DNA of 64,000 nt from Cellvibrionaceae bacterium 1162T.S.0a.05 (GTDB lineage: Bacteria > Pseudomonadota > Gammaproteobacteria > Pseudomonadales > Cellvibrionaceae): positions 971,501 to 1,035,500 of the forward strand of contig LANB01000001.1 in assembly GCA_000964245.1 (NCBI GenBank), read 5' to 3'. Both the position numbers and the translations under genes were made by a program. Under the pieces are notes generated by a model. The model worked only from the letters and a program-made list of their open reading frames with translations. It did not search any database and was not told the DNA's origin. Of this stretch, positions 16,008 to 24,727 are shown in pieces. Each line of letters begins with the position of its first letter. Positions within the stretch are counted from its first letter, which is position 1.

Positions 16008-18107
16008 CTAGAGCTGCCAAATTTGACTGCTCCAACTGGTATTGAGTGTTTTGGAAATCACAGCGGAGAAATCGCTGTTATCTGCAGCAGTGAGGTAGCG
16101 CCCCGACCACACATTGCGAATGCGCACACCACTGCGGGTGTTTTCGAGTACCCATTGCATGCTTAACCACTCGGGCACTAAGTCATGCGCTGTCACCAAT
16201 GCGTTTTCGCCCCCAGGCTGCACGTTCAGATAGCGGCCGTTCCACTTGTTACGAAAACGCACATGCTCACTGCCTTCGATCGGTTCTATCGTCCAGTCCT
16301 GGCTGGGCCAGCTCGCGTTAGCGGGTTGAGCACGCGTGGCCGCATCATTGTGATAGCCGCTCAAAGTCAACAATCGGCCAGACCAGGCATTGGTCAGCCG
16401 AATATTTCCGGGTTCTCCCAGATCAATACAATCGCGGTATCGCACCACATAGTTGGCACACTGGCCGTCACTTTGGTCCGCGTTTTTACAGGTCAGGCCT
16501 TTGGGAGAGAGTTCTTCGAGGCGGTCGCTTGGCCCGAAACTCGCAAACAGCGCATCACTGCCCGGAAAGGACGCCACCGCGCGTATTGCGGTTGGTGATT
16601 CACAAAGACCGGGAATTTTCCAACGGCTTTCGTCATCACCGTCATAGCCCGGGGTATCCATATTGAAAGGGCCAAGCCACTCACCCTCACACAAGTAGGA
16701 GGTACGATAATCCGCACAGGTACCGCCTGGTTGATCCGTATTGTTGCACTTGAGCCCATCTTCCAGATTAAAATATTCCAGCTTGCTGGGTAAGGTTGTC
16801 GGCTCTTCGAAGGCGACCGGACTCCCCACTACCTGCACTTCCATGCGCAGAGGCAGATCGCAGCCCTCCAATATCGCAGGATAATTTTCTTTGGCACTTG
16901 CGAAGCTCTCGCGATCACCCTGGGAATTCAATGCACCGTCGTTAATCCAGCGAAATGGGCTGTCTTCATAATTGGGTGGCATGGTTTCATAGTCGTAGTG
17001 ATCGCTAATAACGCTGAGAATGCTGGGCAGGAGACCGGACGTTTGCGGAGGCCTAATGGTAGGCGTAATACTTTTTTCCGCGATACTGTGACAACCTTCG
17101 GCGCAGGTTTCCTGGTGCGGGGACTTGTTTTCCTCAATGATGTCATTCCAGTAATCAAATGCACTCCCACCTGGCGTAGTAACGGCATGGTAGCGTTCAT
17201 TTAAGGTGTCATGGCCATTGTTAAGCAGGCCGTAATAGGCAAGATCTTTCGCAATCCGCGATGAGGCAATGACAGGGCCTGCTGTGTGACAACCTACGCA
17301 GCGGAGCCGTGGATGCGTTAAATGCCCCCCGGGTGGAGTCTCATTATTTTCGACGCGATAATCGAGTTCAGCAGGCTGTTTCCAGGTCGCACTGGCAAGG
17401 GGGGAAGTCGGAGAGGGTAAGTAAGAGGGTGCCCTATTAAACTCCTCCTTTGCGGCAAAAAAACAGGTCGCGCCGTTCTCCCGATTGTGTACCCACATTT
17501 CCACGCTTTCAGCGGAACGGGGCTCTTCTTTGCTGCCGAATAACCAACGACAAGCAAACGCGAGGTCAACATTTTCAGTAATGCGCTCGTAGCCTACAAA
17601 GTCACGGATAAACGTCGTTTCTTCAGCAAACAGTCGGCCGTCATAACAGTTAAAGTCCGGCAGCTCATCGAAACCTAACTGCGCCTGACAAGCAGCCACG
17701 TACTTACTGAGTGTTTCACCTTCTGCAACCTTAAGTGTTGTGTTTGCGGTCGCAGTCAAGCCTGCAGCGTTGGTGACAGACAGAGTGGCAATGTAGGTGC
17801 CGGGCTCTTCGTAAAGGTGGAATAAGCGATCTCCCGGAAGACCCCGGTACTCAATAAATTGTCCATCTCCCCAACTCAAGACAGATCGACACGACCCACC
17901 GCGACAAACAGAGCCTTCTGCACTGAGAATCGCTTCAAAAGGCACAACCCCCTGCCTATTCTGCAAATACCCACCGAGCTGCGCTACTGGAGCATCGGTT
18001 TGTGCCTGTGCAAGATTGCAATTCAAGGCTAACAAGGCCATAAAAGCGCAAACGAACGGGATTGTTTGCAAAGAATGTCTGGATTTCATTTTGGCAAACT
18101 CAATCAT
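16008..18107 (-). CDS. Secreted c-type heme / PKD / beta-trefoil lectin protein (paralogue B)
   Basis: 699 aa, paralogue of the protein at 5569-8076 but without its N-terminal cytochrome c domain. A signal peptide (AFMALLALNCNLAQA) is followed by a PKD domain (about 45-130, SVLSWGDGQF), then the shared domain: HNRENGATCFFAAKE, heme motif CVGCH in RCVGCHTAGP, then NGHDTLNERY, a CAEGCH (CX3CH) motif and a later TMPPN. Two GLxCxNxxQxxGxCxxY units and a C-terminal beta-trefoil with Q-x-W repeats (PSQDWTIEPI, SMQWVLE, SSQIWQL) finish it. The start could also be the ATG at 18089; neither has a strong ribosome binding site. It directly precedes the GH11 gene, so a role in xylan binding or redox assistance to xylan attack is suggested but unproven. 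Confidence 0.7.
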   Translation of the reverse strand: MIEFAKMKSRHSLQTIPFVCAFMALLALNCNLAQAQTDAPVAQLGGYLQNRQGVVPFEAILSAEGSVCRGGSCRSVLSWGDGQFIEYRGLPGDRLFHLYEEPGTYIATLSVTNAAGLTATANTTLKVAEGETLSKYVAACQAQLGFDELPDFNCYDGRLFAEETTFIRDFVGYERITENVDLAFACRWLFGSKEEPRSAESVEMWVHNRENGATCFFAAKEEFNRAPSYLPSPTSPLASATWKQPAELDYRVENNETPPGGHLTHPRLRCVGCHTAGPVIASSRIAKDLAYYGLLNNGHDTLNERYHAVTTPGGSAFDYWNDIIEENKSPHQETCAEGCHSIAEKSITPTIRPPQTSGLLPSILSVISDHYDYETMPPNYEDSPFRWINDGALNSQGDRESFASAKENYPAILEGCDLPLRMEVQVVGSPVAFEEPTTLPSKLEYFNLEDGLKCNNTDQPGGTCADYRTSYLCEGEWLGPFNMDTPGYDGDDESRWKIPGLCESPTAIRAVASFPGSDALFASFGPSDRLEELSPKGLTCKNADQSDGQCANYVVRYRDCIDLGEPGNIRLTNAWSGRLLTLSGYHNDAATRAQPANASWPSQDWTIEPIEGSEHVRFRNKWNGRYLNVQPGGENALVTAHDLVPEWLSMQWVLENTRSGVRIRNVWSGRYLTAADNSDFSAVISKTLNTSWSSQIWQL

Positions 18108-18746
18108 TTTTATATTTTCATTTCAGCCCCGAAAGGGCTTATTGGTCGCCTACAACGAATCAGAGGTATGTAAGTTTCTTTCCAGGAAACCGGTCAAGCA
18201 CCAACAAACCGGGGCGAGCATTTAATAAAATGCAAAAAAGATGAAAATGTTTTCAGGAAACTTTGAAAATATTTTGCGCGGACTTGTAGAAATGAAATAT
18301 CGGAAAAATGTTCTGGAATAGGGACCGGGAATACCACACCATACTAAAGGATGTTATTTCTAACATCGCAGTAATACCCTATCATCGCTCTAGAATTTTT
18401 TATAAAACCAAATGAGTTTTACAAAATAAAAACGTCTTAAAGTAAGTGATAATTTTTAAAGTTAGAGTACATATGAAAGCAGGGGCGCAAGGCTTATTTT
18501 ACCCCCACCATTGCCAAGCTCTATCGAGCGCGGATTTTTCCAGGTTTTCCACCTCGTAGATGAGCTGTTTCTTTTTTAATACCGGCATTAAGACATCTAG
18601 TAGCGTGACAATAGTTACCTGATAATAGTTACCTGATAATAGTTGCGTGAGAACGACGCCGTGATTCAAGAAACCACAATAATTTTTTTGCGAAGCGGAG
18701 TATTCGTGCTTATTCTTAGTGGGGCCTTGTAAAAGTAGTAGCTCTT
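18108..18746. other. Divergent intergenic region with direct repeats
   Basis: It separates the minus-strand xylan operon from a plus-strand lipoprotein gene, so both promoters lie here. A perfect seven-pair hairpin (GATGTTA-TTTC-TAACATC, 18350-18367) and a tandem repeat (18611-18646) are visible. The rest is AT-rich with no reading frame I can support. Confidence 0.5.
18611..18646. repeat. 14-base tandem repeat, 2.5 copies
   Basis: ATAGTTACCTGATA occurs at 18611-18624 and 18625-18638 without a mismatch, and a third copy starts at 18639 (ATAGTTGC). It lies about 100 bases upstream of the lipoprotein gene, where it could be a regulatory site or a simple slippage duplication. Confidence 0.8.
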
Positions 18747-20120
18747 ATGGATAGACCTCACAAATTCAGTTTTCTTCTAAGGAAAGTAAAAGTTAGATTG
18801 AACGGTATTAGGCAGACGCTTTACTTGGCGCCTCAATTGTTCTTTTCTGGTTTTCTCAGCGTCCTTCTTGTCAGTTGCTCTAGCCAACAGGATGTTTCCC
18901 CTGCCCTAAAAAATGGCGAACATGGCGTTGCTTATTCACTGGGATACTACCAACACGTTGTTCAGGTATACCCCGACCCAAGTTGGTTACCCACGCCTTA
19001 CAAGCAGTATTACACCTCCCTTGAAGACACCATACAGTTTTATACCGAAAAATCGTTGCAAAATGATGGCATCGCTTACGATTCTGTAACGGTATGGCGC
19101 CCGTCAGAAATGGGAGAGGTTTTCGTCATCATCCGCTCCGACGACCCCAACGTGACTGACTACGCCACCATGCACCCCGCGTTTATTAAAAATTACGAGC
19201 AAGCGCTAATCGGTGTTCAAAAATGCAAATCGGAAACCGACTGTTGGAATAAAGGCAATACTCACAAGGACGAACCCTGGGCCTTTTTCCCACAGTTCAG
19301 TATGGCAATGGCTCTGCAGAAGTCCGTTCTTTTGCTGAACTATCCACCGGCCTCGGCACTCACGTCGAAGAGTTATCTTGATACGTTTACGATGTCACGC
19401 TGGGCCCGGGTTTTGCGCGGCGCTGGTGTCGATCAGCCCGGTTTGTTTGAGGTGATTGTTGATGTTCGGCCGATCGCCGCTCCGGCATCAGGCACATCGC
19501 AATACCTCCCTAATGCAACGACGTACTTTAACGATCCCACGGGTACCACCGGTGGGTATTACATTAGTCCGCAACTCGGCTTGATGCTTGATCCGCCGAG
19601 CAACACAAACACACTTTACACGTTGCCACTGGTCGTTCTCGGCTACCCGGCAAGGGAAACCTGGTGTGACATCATCAAAAAAAGCGAAAAAGATTGCGAT
19701 GTGTTAGCAACAGGGCGCATTACTCTGGCAGGCAGCAATAAATCGACTCCCTACATTTTAGGGAATCACCCCACCGTTTCGACTTATCAATGCTGCCCAG
19801 GTAGCACCGACAGCAAATGTAGTTCTTTCAATTTAATACAAGACGAACAAATCGATTACCAGGTGACCTGCTGGGCAAATGCGATGTCTGAAGATCCCTC
19901 GCAAGATCCCGCGTCAGTGTTAAATACCTGCAAGAAAGAATGGGTAACCCAGCCTTCATTAGCGAACCAGACTACTTTATGCATATCAGCAGCAATGGAT
20001 AATAACGCCTGTTATGGCGATGGTATTACGCAAAAACAAGCCGCAGCCTATTGCGCCGCGCACGCCAACCAGGCTTGCCCGGCAACGAGTAGTGGCTGCC
20101 CTGTAATAAATTCTTTTTAA
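18747..20120 (+). CDS. Uncharacterised cysteine-rich lipoprotein, 457 aa
   Basis: No family recognised. A long basic n-region (HKFSFLLRKVKVRLNGIRQ) leads into LFFSGFLSVLLVSCSSQ, with lipobox LVSC, so it is probably a lipoprotein. The mature part lacks obvious repeats. The C-terminal third is rich in cysteine (CCPGSTDSKCSSF, VTCWANAM, NTCKKEW, LCISAAMDNNACYG, NQACPATSSGC) and likely disulfide-bonded in the periplasm. The ribosome binding site is weak. Followed after 38 bases by a TPR-like gene on the same strand, which suggests a two-gene operon. Confidence 0.65.
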   Translation: MDRPHKFSFLLRKVKVRLNGIRQTLYLAPQLFFSGFLSVLLVSCSSQQDVSPALKNGEHGVAYSLGYYQHVVQVYPDPSWLPTPYKQYYTSLEDTIQFYTEKSLQNDGIAYDSVTVWRPSEMGEVFVIIRSDDPNVTDYATMHPAFIKNYEQALIGVQKCKSETDCWNKGNTHKDEPWAFFPQFSMAMALQKSVLLLNYPPASALTSKSYLDTFTMSRWARVLRGAGVDQPGLFEVIVDVRPIAAPASGTSQYLPNATTYFNDPTGTTGGYYISPQLGLMLDPPSNTNTLYTLPLVVLGYPARETWCDIIKKSEKDCDVLATGRITLAGSNKSTPYILGNHPTVSTYQCCPGSTDSKCSSFNLIQDEQIDYQVTCWANAMSEDPSQDPASVLNTCKKEWVTQPSLANQTTLCISAAMDNNACYGDGITQKQAAAYCAAHANQACPATSSGCPVINSF

Positions 20121-20158
20121 TAACGGTGAAGAACTTTGCAAATAATGGATAGCGCAAT

Positions 20159-21301
20159 ATGAAAATGAGGGAAGCCGCCGCAATCAATAAGGATATTGAG
20201 GCTTGTGAACAAGAATACAAAATCGGTTCTTACGAGAGCTGTGCAAACAATCTTAACCAGATATTAAAGCACCTTCCATTAATTCCCGATCACGAAGAAT
20301 CCATCAACAAGGAAAAAGAGATTCTTTCTTTATTAATCACCTGTTATATCGCGCTCTATGGTTATGGCTCGAGCCAGGTGGCAGAAGCGATTTCCCGCGC
20401 GACCGCTCTCGGTGAGGAACTGCAGGATACTTCATTTATTTTTTCTATTTTATGGACAAATTGGTCCAACGTTATTGTCAACGGCAACATTATACAGGCC
20501 CAACGTTTTGCAACCGAGATTATGGACCTCGCAGAGAAAAACCCCTCAGACAAGGTGATTTTTGTAGAAGCCTTTCACTGCCTGGGCGTAACCGAGTTTA
20601 ATGCTGGGCAATTTCAGGAGTCGGCCAAATTTTTATCCACTGGCTTAAAAAAGTTCGATGCAAAAAACCGCAAACTTCATATCTACAATTACGGTAACGA
20701 CGCGGAAATTTTACTCCTCAGCTGGCTGAGCTGGGCCAAACTGTTGTGCGGCGACCAGCAAAGTTACCTGAATTATCAAAACAAATTGCTCACGGCAATG
20801 CGTAAAAGCGAACACAATTCCAGCTACGCCTTTGGTTATGTCTTTAATGCCATGGGCTATGTTTTTCAGGATAACGCCAAGGCCTGCATTCATGCCCTGA
20901 GGTCACTGGACAGAACAAAAGCCGATGCTTTGCCCTTCTGGAACAGCTGGGCAAATATTGTAAGAAAATGGGCCGAATACCGCGAAACAGGGGTTTTCCA
21001 ATCCATTGAAGAAGACATACAGCATTTTATTCAATTACAAGGCGGAATTTGGGAACCTTTTTTTAAGGTCTTAATGGCAGATATGAATACCAGGCAAAAC
21101 CCGGCACTCGCGGCCGAAATTTTTGCAACGTTGGTGCGTAACATAAAACTCGGAAAGTCGTCCTTTCACTCGCTCCCGATTCTCTATTTCAGCAGCAAGT
21201 ATTATCGCAAACTCAACCCGGATAAATACGAAGAGATACGGGCCCTTGCCAAACATATTCGTGTCAAGCAAGGGGCGCGTTATTGGGAGTGGCGTATTTA
21301 G
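20159..21301 (+). CDS. Stand-alone helical-repeat (MalT/TPR-like) protein
   Basis: 380 aa, cytoplasmic, nearly all alpha helical. Segments such as ATEIMDLAEKNPSDKVIFVE, AFHCLGVTEFNAGQFQESAK and FLSTGLKKFD followed by HIYNYGNDAEILLLSWLSWA resemble the C-terminal TPR arm of predicted ATPase/adenylate-cyclase-type regulators (the MalT-like arm with a YGxDxExxxLSxLSWxxxLxG pattern), but here the ATPase and DNA-binding or cyclase parts are absent. It is either a dedicated protein-interaction module or a remnant of a larger regulator. It follows the lipoprotein gene at 18747-20120 closely; the partner is unknown. Confidence 0.6.
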   Translation: MKMREAAAINKDIEACEQEYKIGSYESCANNLNQILKHLPLIPDHEESINKEKEILSLLITCYIALYGYGSSQVAEAISRATALGEELQDTSFIFSILWTNWSNVIVNGNIIQAQRFATEIMDLAEKNPSDKVIFVEAFHCLGVTEFNAGQFQESAKFLSTGLKKFDAKNRKLHIYNYGNDAEILLLSWLSWAKLLCGDQQSYLNYQNKLLTAMRKSEHNSSYAFGYVFNAMGYVFQDNAKACIHALRSLDRTKADALPFWNSWANIVRKWAEYRETGVFQSIEEDIQHFIQLQGGIWEPFFKVLMADMNTRQNPALAAEIFATLVRNIKLGKSSFHSLPILYFSSKYYRKLNPDKYEEIRALAKHIRVKQGARYWEWRI

Positions 21302-21391
21302 AATACGCTTTACGACTTTCGCTCATCGTTTATGGGCGCACTGTAAGAATCAGTTGGCTTACTGAAAAAAGAAGGTTTCGGGGTGTGTTTA

Positions 21392-22699
21392 CTAACGAGC
21401 GCCTATTCGCTCCGAAACACGTACACCGTTTCTTCCACTATTTTTAGCGACATAGAGTGCTTCATCAGACCGATTAAAGAGAGAGCCCAGGCTTTCATTC
21501 TTACCTAACTGTGCAACACCAAAACTGACAGTAACATTGAGGTCGCCGGAAAAGCAGCTTTCAGCAATTTTTGCCCGGAGTTTTTCCGCCAGTGCTCTGG
21601 CTTGTTGAATTTCTGTATTGCCGCAAACAATAATAAATTCTTCGCCACCCCAACGCGCAAATTTATCGCCCCCGCGAATATTATCGCTAACAAGGAGTGT
21701 CAGCTCGCGCAGTACATTGTCCCCAACTGCATGACCACGGGTATCATTGATATTTTTAAAATGGTCCACATCAAACAACAATAAGCTCATTGGTTGCCCG
21801 TGGAGCTTCCAATTGTGAAATGCCTTGGTGAGTGACTCTTCTATACCCGAACGGTTGTATGCGCCAGTGAGTGGATCGAGCTTGCTTTTTTCCTCCAGAG
21901 TACGGTGACGTCGGTCGAGCAGTGCGTGAATCTCCTGCAACTCTGCATGTTTGACCTCACTTGCCTTGACCTCACCCTGTAAAAAGCGAATACGGAAAGC
22001 CAGCAAAAATAATATCGTGCACATCCATACAATGATGATAATGAAATACATTTGCTCCAGGCTGATTCTGACACCGACCAACTCTAACTTATCGAGTTGA
22101 AAATCATGTACGCCTGGCACGACATTACTGCCGGTCTGAATTTCAATTAATCCAATATTGGAAAATTCAATTTGTGCAAGATCGATATCGAGGGTGTAAA
22201 GTTGTAACCACCAGTCTGCAACACGGAAAAATTCGAGCTGAATATTCGAATAGGTTTCGTCCTCACGTAACTCCAGTTCAGCCATATTAAATTTGGTGGA
22301 ACGAATTTCATCTGGCTTGGTATACAGCGGGTTACTGTTACGGAAGTAAATACGGAAGGTTTTTGCGGAGCCGCTGTAGTTTAAATCGAGATTCAGGTGA
22401 GAATAGTTACTGAGATCGATTCCCTCCATAAACGAATCAGAGAAGTAGATCTGCATTCCACAGAACGGCCATTCATAAGCCTCACCAAGAGTACAGCGCC
22501 ACTTGAGTGAATCCTTGTCCAACCACTCGGTCACCGTGTTTCCGCCGTCCTGGACATCCGAATCCAGAACCAGCCGTACGTCGTCATTGTTCGCATCAAC
22601 AACCATCCGCGTTTCCAATAAAGGCTCTCGGAAGATCAGCGCACCAAATGTAAGCACAACAAGCGCCAGCAGGATTTTTTCAGTTGTTGTTTGTCTCAT
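21392..22699 (-). CDS. Membrane diguanylate cyclase with extracytoplasmic sugar-binding-like domain
   Basis: 435 aa. A first transmembrane helix at about 8-24, a periplasmic domain at 30-215 whose beta-strand pattern (DLSNYSHLNLDLNYSGSAKT, FRIYFRN, NIGLIEIQTG) resembles CBM11/CIA30-type jelly rolls, a second helix at about 217-240 and a coiled linker. The C-terminal GGDEF domain reads DPLTGAYNRSGIEE, DVDHFKNINDTRGHAVGD and RWGGEEF, so the active site is intact; RGGD five residues before GGEEF is a product-inhibition I-site. It makes c-di-GMP from two GTP, probably in response to a periplasmic signal, possibly carbohydrate. Confidence 0.88.
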   Translation of the reverse strand: MRQTTTEKILLALVVLTFGALIFREPLLETRMVVDANNDDVRLVLDSDVQDGGNTVTEWLDKDSLKWRCTLGEAYEWPFCGMQIYFSDSFMEGIDLSNYSHLNLDLNYSGSAKTFRIYFRNSNPLYTKPDEIRSTKFNMAELELREDETYSNIQLEFFRVADWWLQLYTLDIDLAQIEFSNIGLIEIQTGSNVVPGVHDFQLDKLELVGVRISLEQMYFIIIIVWMCTILFLLAFRIRFLQGEVKASEVKHAELQEIHALLDRRHRTLEEKSKLDPLTGAYNRSGIEESLTKAFHNWKLHGQPMSLLLFDVDHFKNINDTRGHAVGDNVLRELTLLVSDNIRGGDKFARWGGEEFIIVCGNTEIQQARALAEKLRAKIAESCFSGDLNVTVSFGVAQLGKNESLGSLFNRSDEALYVAKNSGRNGVRVSERIGAR

Positions 22700-23030
22700 A
22701 CCTTACTGCCAGAACAAAAAACACAGCTCTCCTTATAGCATAGTCGAATATTACTTTTTCATGTAATTCATTTAACCCAGTGATCGGCACGACAATCCTC
22801 GCAAGGCCCCCAGCCTATAGTCTAGCCGACAATGACTTACAGGGCGCCGTGCGGATTACGTGAGTGCCGACTTTAAAATACACGGGTTGATTGGGGTACG
22901 CGACGTGGGCAGCTTAAAAATGATGGTGGCTTGAGAACCTGGATTGGCGCAGTAAAAAAGAGACGCTATCCGCGCCCCTTTCGTATTTCTCTAGTGAGTG
23001 AGTAAAATAATTTTCAACGCAACCCGGTAC
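22700..23030. other. Intergenic region, nothing recognised
   Basis: 331 bases between the diguanylate cyclase gene and the DUF1080 gene, both on the minus strand. I see no gene, repeat or strong hairpin. The cyclase promoter must lie at its left end. Confidence 0.5.
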
Positions 23031-23846
23031 CTAATTTTCAGATAACACCTTGATCTGGATATTTCTGAACCAAACCGGTTGCGCTTCTGCTTGTAAGGCA
23101 ATAAACCCTTCGCTCAATTGCCTGGCTGCGCCCATTTTCATTAAGTATTGCGCATCCTTGTCTTCCTGGTCCAGAACAGGTTTGGTGTAGCGAAGTACTT
23201 CTTTTCCGTTTACACGGTGAGCCATCCATTCGTTACCATGCACTTCGATTTCAAAGGCCACCCAGGTGTCCATGGGATAAAGTTTCGATTTTGAATCGAT
23301 AATATGGTCCTTGGTCAAGGCATCATTAATATGAATATGTGTCCCAGGGGTAACCGCGTTACCTGTTTGTGTGCCTGCAGTCGCGCCTTCCGCTAAAAAC
23401 TGGGCTTCGAGACACACTGGAAAACCCTGATCGATGCGCATGCTGAGTGGTGATTGCGCATGAAACATGATGCCACTGTTACGATTGGTCCAATGCGGCG
23501 CGTCAGCCAAGCCCTTGCCCGTAAATTTGTACTCCAATCTAAAAATGTAATGCGAGTAGGGAATATTGGTAAAAATATGCCCGAACTGCATATCAAACTT
23601 TTTGTAGTTGTCATACGACACTTTGAGAATGCCATCTTCGGCTCGAAAGGTATTGTATTTATCCTGATTAATGGCCTGGCCGTTAATTTTTACTGTCCAA
23701 CCTTCCAGGTTTTTACCGTTGAATAAGGATATCCAATCGGAGTCTGTTTTATCTTCCTCGGCGTTAACACTTGCAATTGCGAGTAATAGCTGGCTCAGCA
23801 AAAGCAACCTGTAAAAAATCTTATTGTTTTTTTTCATCTGTGACAT
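23031..23846 (-). CDS. DUF1080 / 3-keto-disaccharide hydrolase-like exported protein
   Basis: 271 aa with a signal peptide (FYRLLLLSQLLLAIASVNA). The mature part follows the DUF1080 (PF06439) concanavalin-like fold: WISLFNGKNLEGWTVKING, FRAEDGILKVSYDN, EYKFTGKGLADAP, NSGIMFHAQ, and VNGKEVLRYTKP at the end. Members act on 3-keto-glycosides produced by periplasmic oxidoreductases, or bind polysaccharide. No neighbour in the immediate vicinity belongs to that pathway, but a GMC oxidoreductase with its small subunit lies at 29458-31849 and an isomerase-like protein at 57728. Confidence 0.82.
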   Translation of the reverse strand: MSQMKKNNKIFYRLLLLSQLLLAIASVNAEEDKTDSDWISLFNGKNLEGWTVKINGQAINQDKYNTFRAEDGILKVSYDNYKKFDMQFGHIFTNIPYSHYIFRLEYKFTGKGLADAPHWTNRNSGIMFHAQSPLSMRIDQGFPVCLEAQFLAEGATAGTQTGNAVTPGTHIHINDALTKDHIIDSKSKLYPMDTWVAFEIEVHGNEWMAHRVNGKEVLRYTKPVLDQEDKDAQYLMKMGAARQLSEGFIALQAEAQPVWFRNIQIKVLSEN

Positions 23847-23939
23847 TGCGAATTCTCTTGAAATACATTTTTAGGCTCAACCAATAAGCTCAAGCAGCCG
23901 CATTATAAGCGAAGCGAAGTAAAAAGCGGGAAGCCTGTT

Positions 23940-24146
23940 TTATTGAAGGAAATTTTTCCAAATAGCGTAAAGGAACAAGGCCCAGAAAGTAATAAGGAGA
24001 ATCACATCCAGGCGTGACCTCTTCTTTTTAACTATTTGCTCCCCCGAGGATGTGAGCCGTTCAATATTGTGCGAGTCACAGGCGGGGCAACGGCCATTAG
24101 GGAACTGTTTACCCTTGTGTTGACACGTCTGACAGATATAGGACAT
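23940..24146 (-). CDS. Small zinc-ribbon membrane protein, 68 aa
   Basis: Starts MSYICQTCQHKGKQFPNGRC; the ATG at 24146 has GAGGTGATCAG upstream, so the longer reading frame is not used. CQTC and CPAC form a four-cysteine zinc ribbon in the first 25 residues, and one transmembrane helix (VILLITFWALFLYAIW) ends the protein. The function of this small class is unknown. Confidence 0.65.
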   Translation of the reverse strand: MSYICQTCQHKGKQFPNGRCPACDSHNIERLTSSGEQIVKKKRSRLDVILLITFWALFLYAIWKNFLQ

Positions 24147-24322
24147 CTGATCACCTCGCTTGTTTTCCTCCTCGTTCTTCAAAGAATAGTTAAGTCTCAA
24201 GGGCGATGCCAACCTGCAAAAGCCTGGATAAACATGCAACCTGGGGACCCTGGTATTATTTCACTGACAATGGTGGTTTAACGCGCCTATGATGCAGACT
24301 CACGAACCTGGGGACACCATAG

Positions 24323-24670
24323 ATGGAATTGCAAACACGGTTTAAAGTCGCTTGTTTAGTGGTACTACTGTGTACACTTTCTGCCTGTGGTGGCGGTGGC
24401 AGTGGCTCAAGCCAGACCAACGGGACGAGCAGTACTTCCAGCGGTAGCGCATCGTCCAGCACCAGCGCTTCCAGTAGTAGCTCCTCCAGCAGTAGCACAA
24501 GTACCGGTTCGACATCCAGCTCAAGTAGTAGCTCGACTGCCACAAGCTCCTCTTCAAGCAGCAGTTCCAGCGCAAGCTCCACCTCGTCTTCCTCAAGTTC
24601 AAGCTCAAGTGGAAGTAGCGAGCCGGGAAGCTGGGATTCCATGAGTTGGGATAACAGTACATGGCAATAA
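24323..24670 (+). CDS. Poly-serine lipoprotein with no passenger domain
   Basis: 115 aa. The signal peptide ends LSACGGGGSGSS, a lipobox plus Gly spacer. Residues 32-98 are about three quarters Ser (with Thr, Ala and Gly), the linker type that joins catalytic and binding modules in Cellvibrio-type secreted enzymes. Only EPGSWDSMSWDNSTWQ follows before the stop, so no folded domain is attached. Either it is a broken secreted enzyme, or the linker itself is the product. The next gene (24728) has its own signal peptide. Confidence 0.7.
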   Translation: MELQTRFKVACLVVLLCTLSACGGGGSGSSQTNGTSSTSSGSASSSTSASSSSSSSSSTSTGSTSSSSSSSTATSSSSSSSSSASSTSSSSSSSSSGSSEPGSWDSMSWDNSTWQ

Positions 24671-24727
24671 ACGTATGCCAATGAAATCGTTAGCGCGCTT
24701 CACCATTCATTTTAAGGGAACCAAACT

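Noticed and set aside
24256-24681. Long minus-strand frames rich in Leu, Glu and Val opposite the poly-Ser gene
   Set aside because: They are the antisense of the serine-codon run, which makes open frames by composition. The plus-strand frame has a lipobox and a plausible product. The same holds opposite the linker at 48540-48845.
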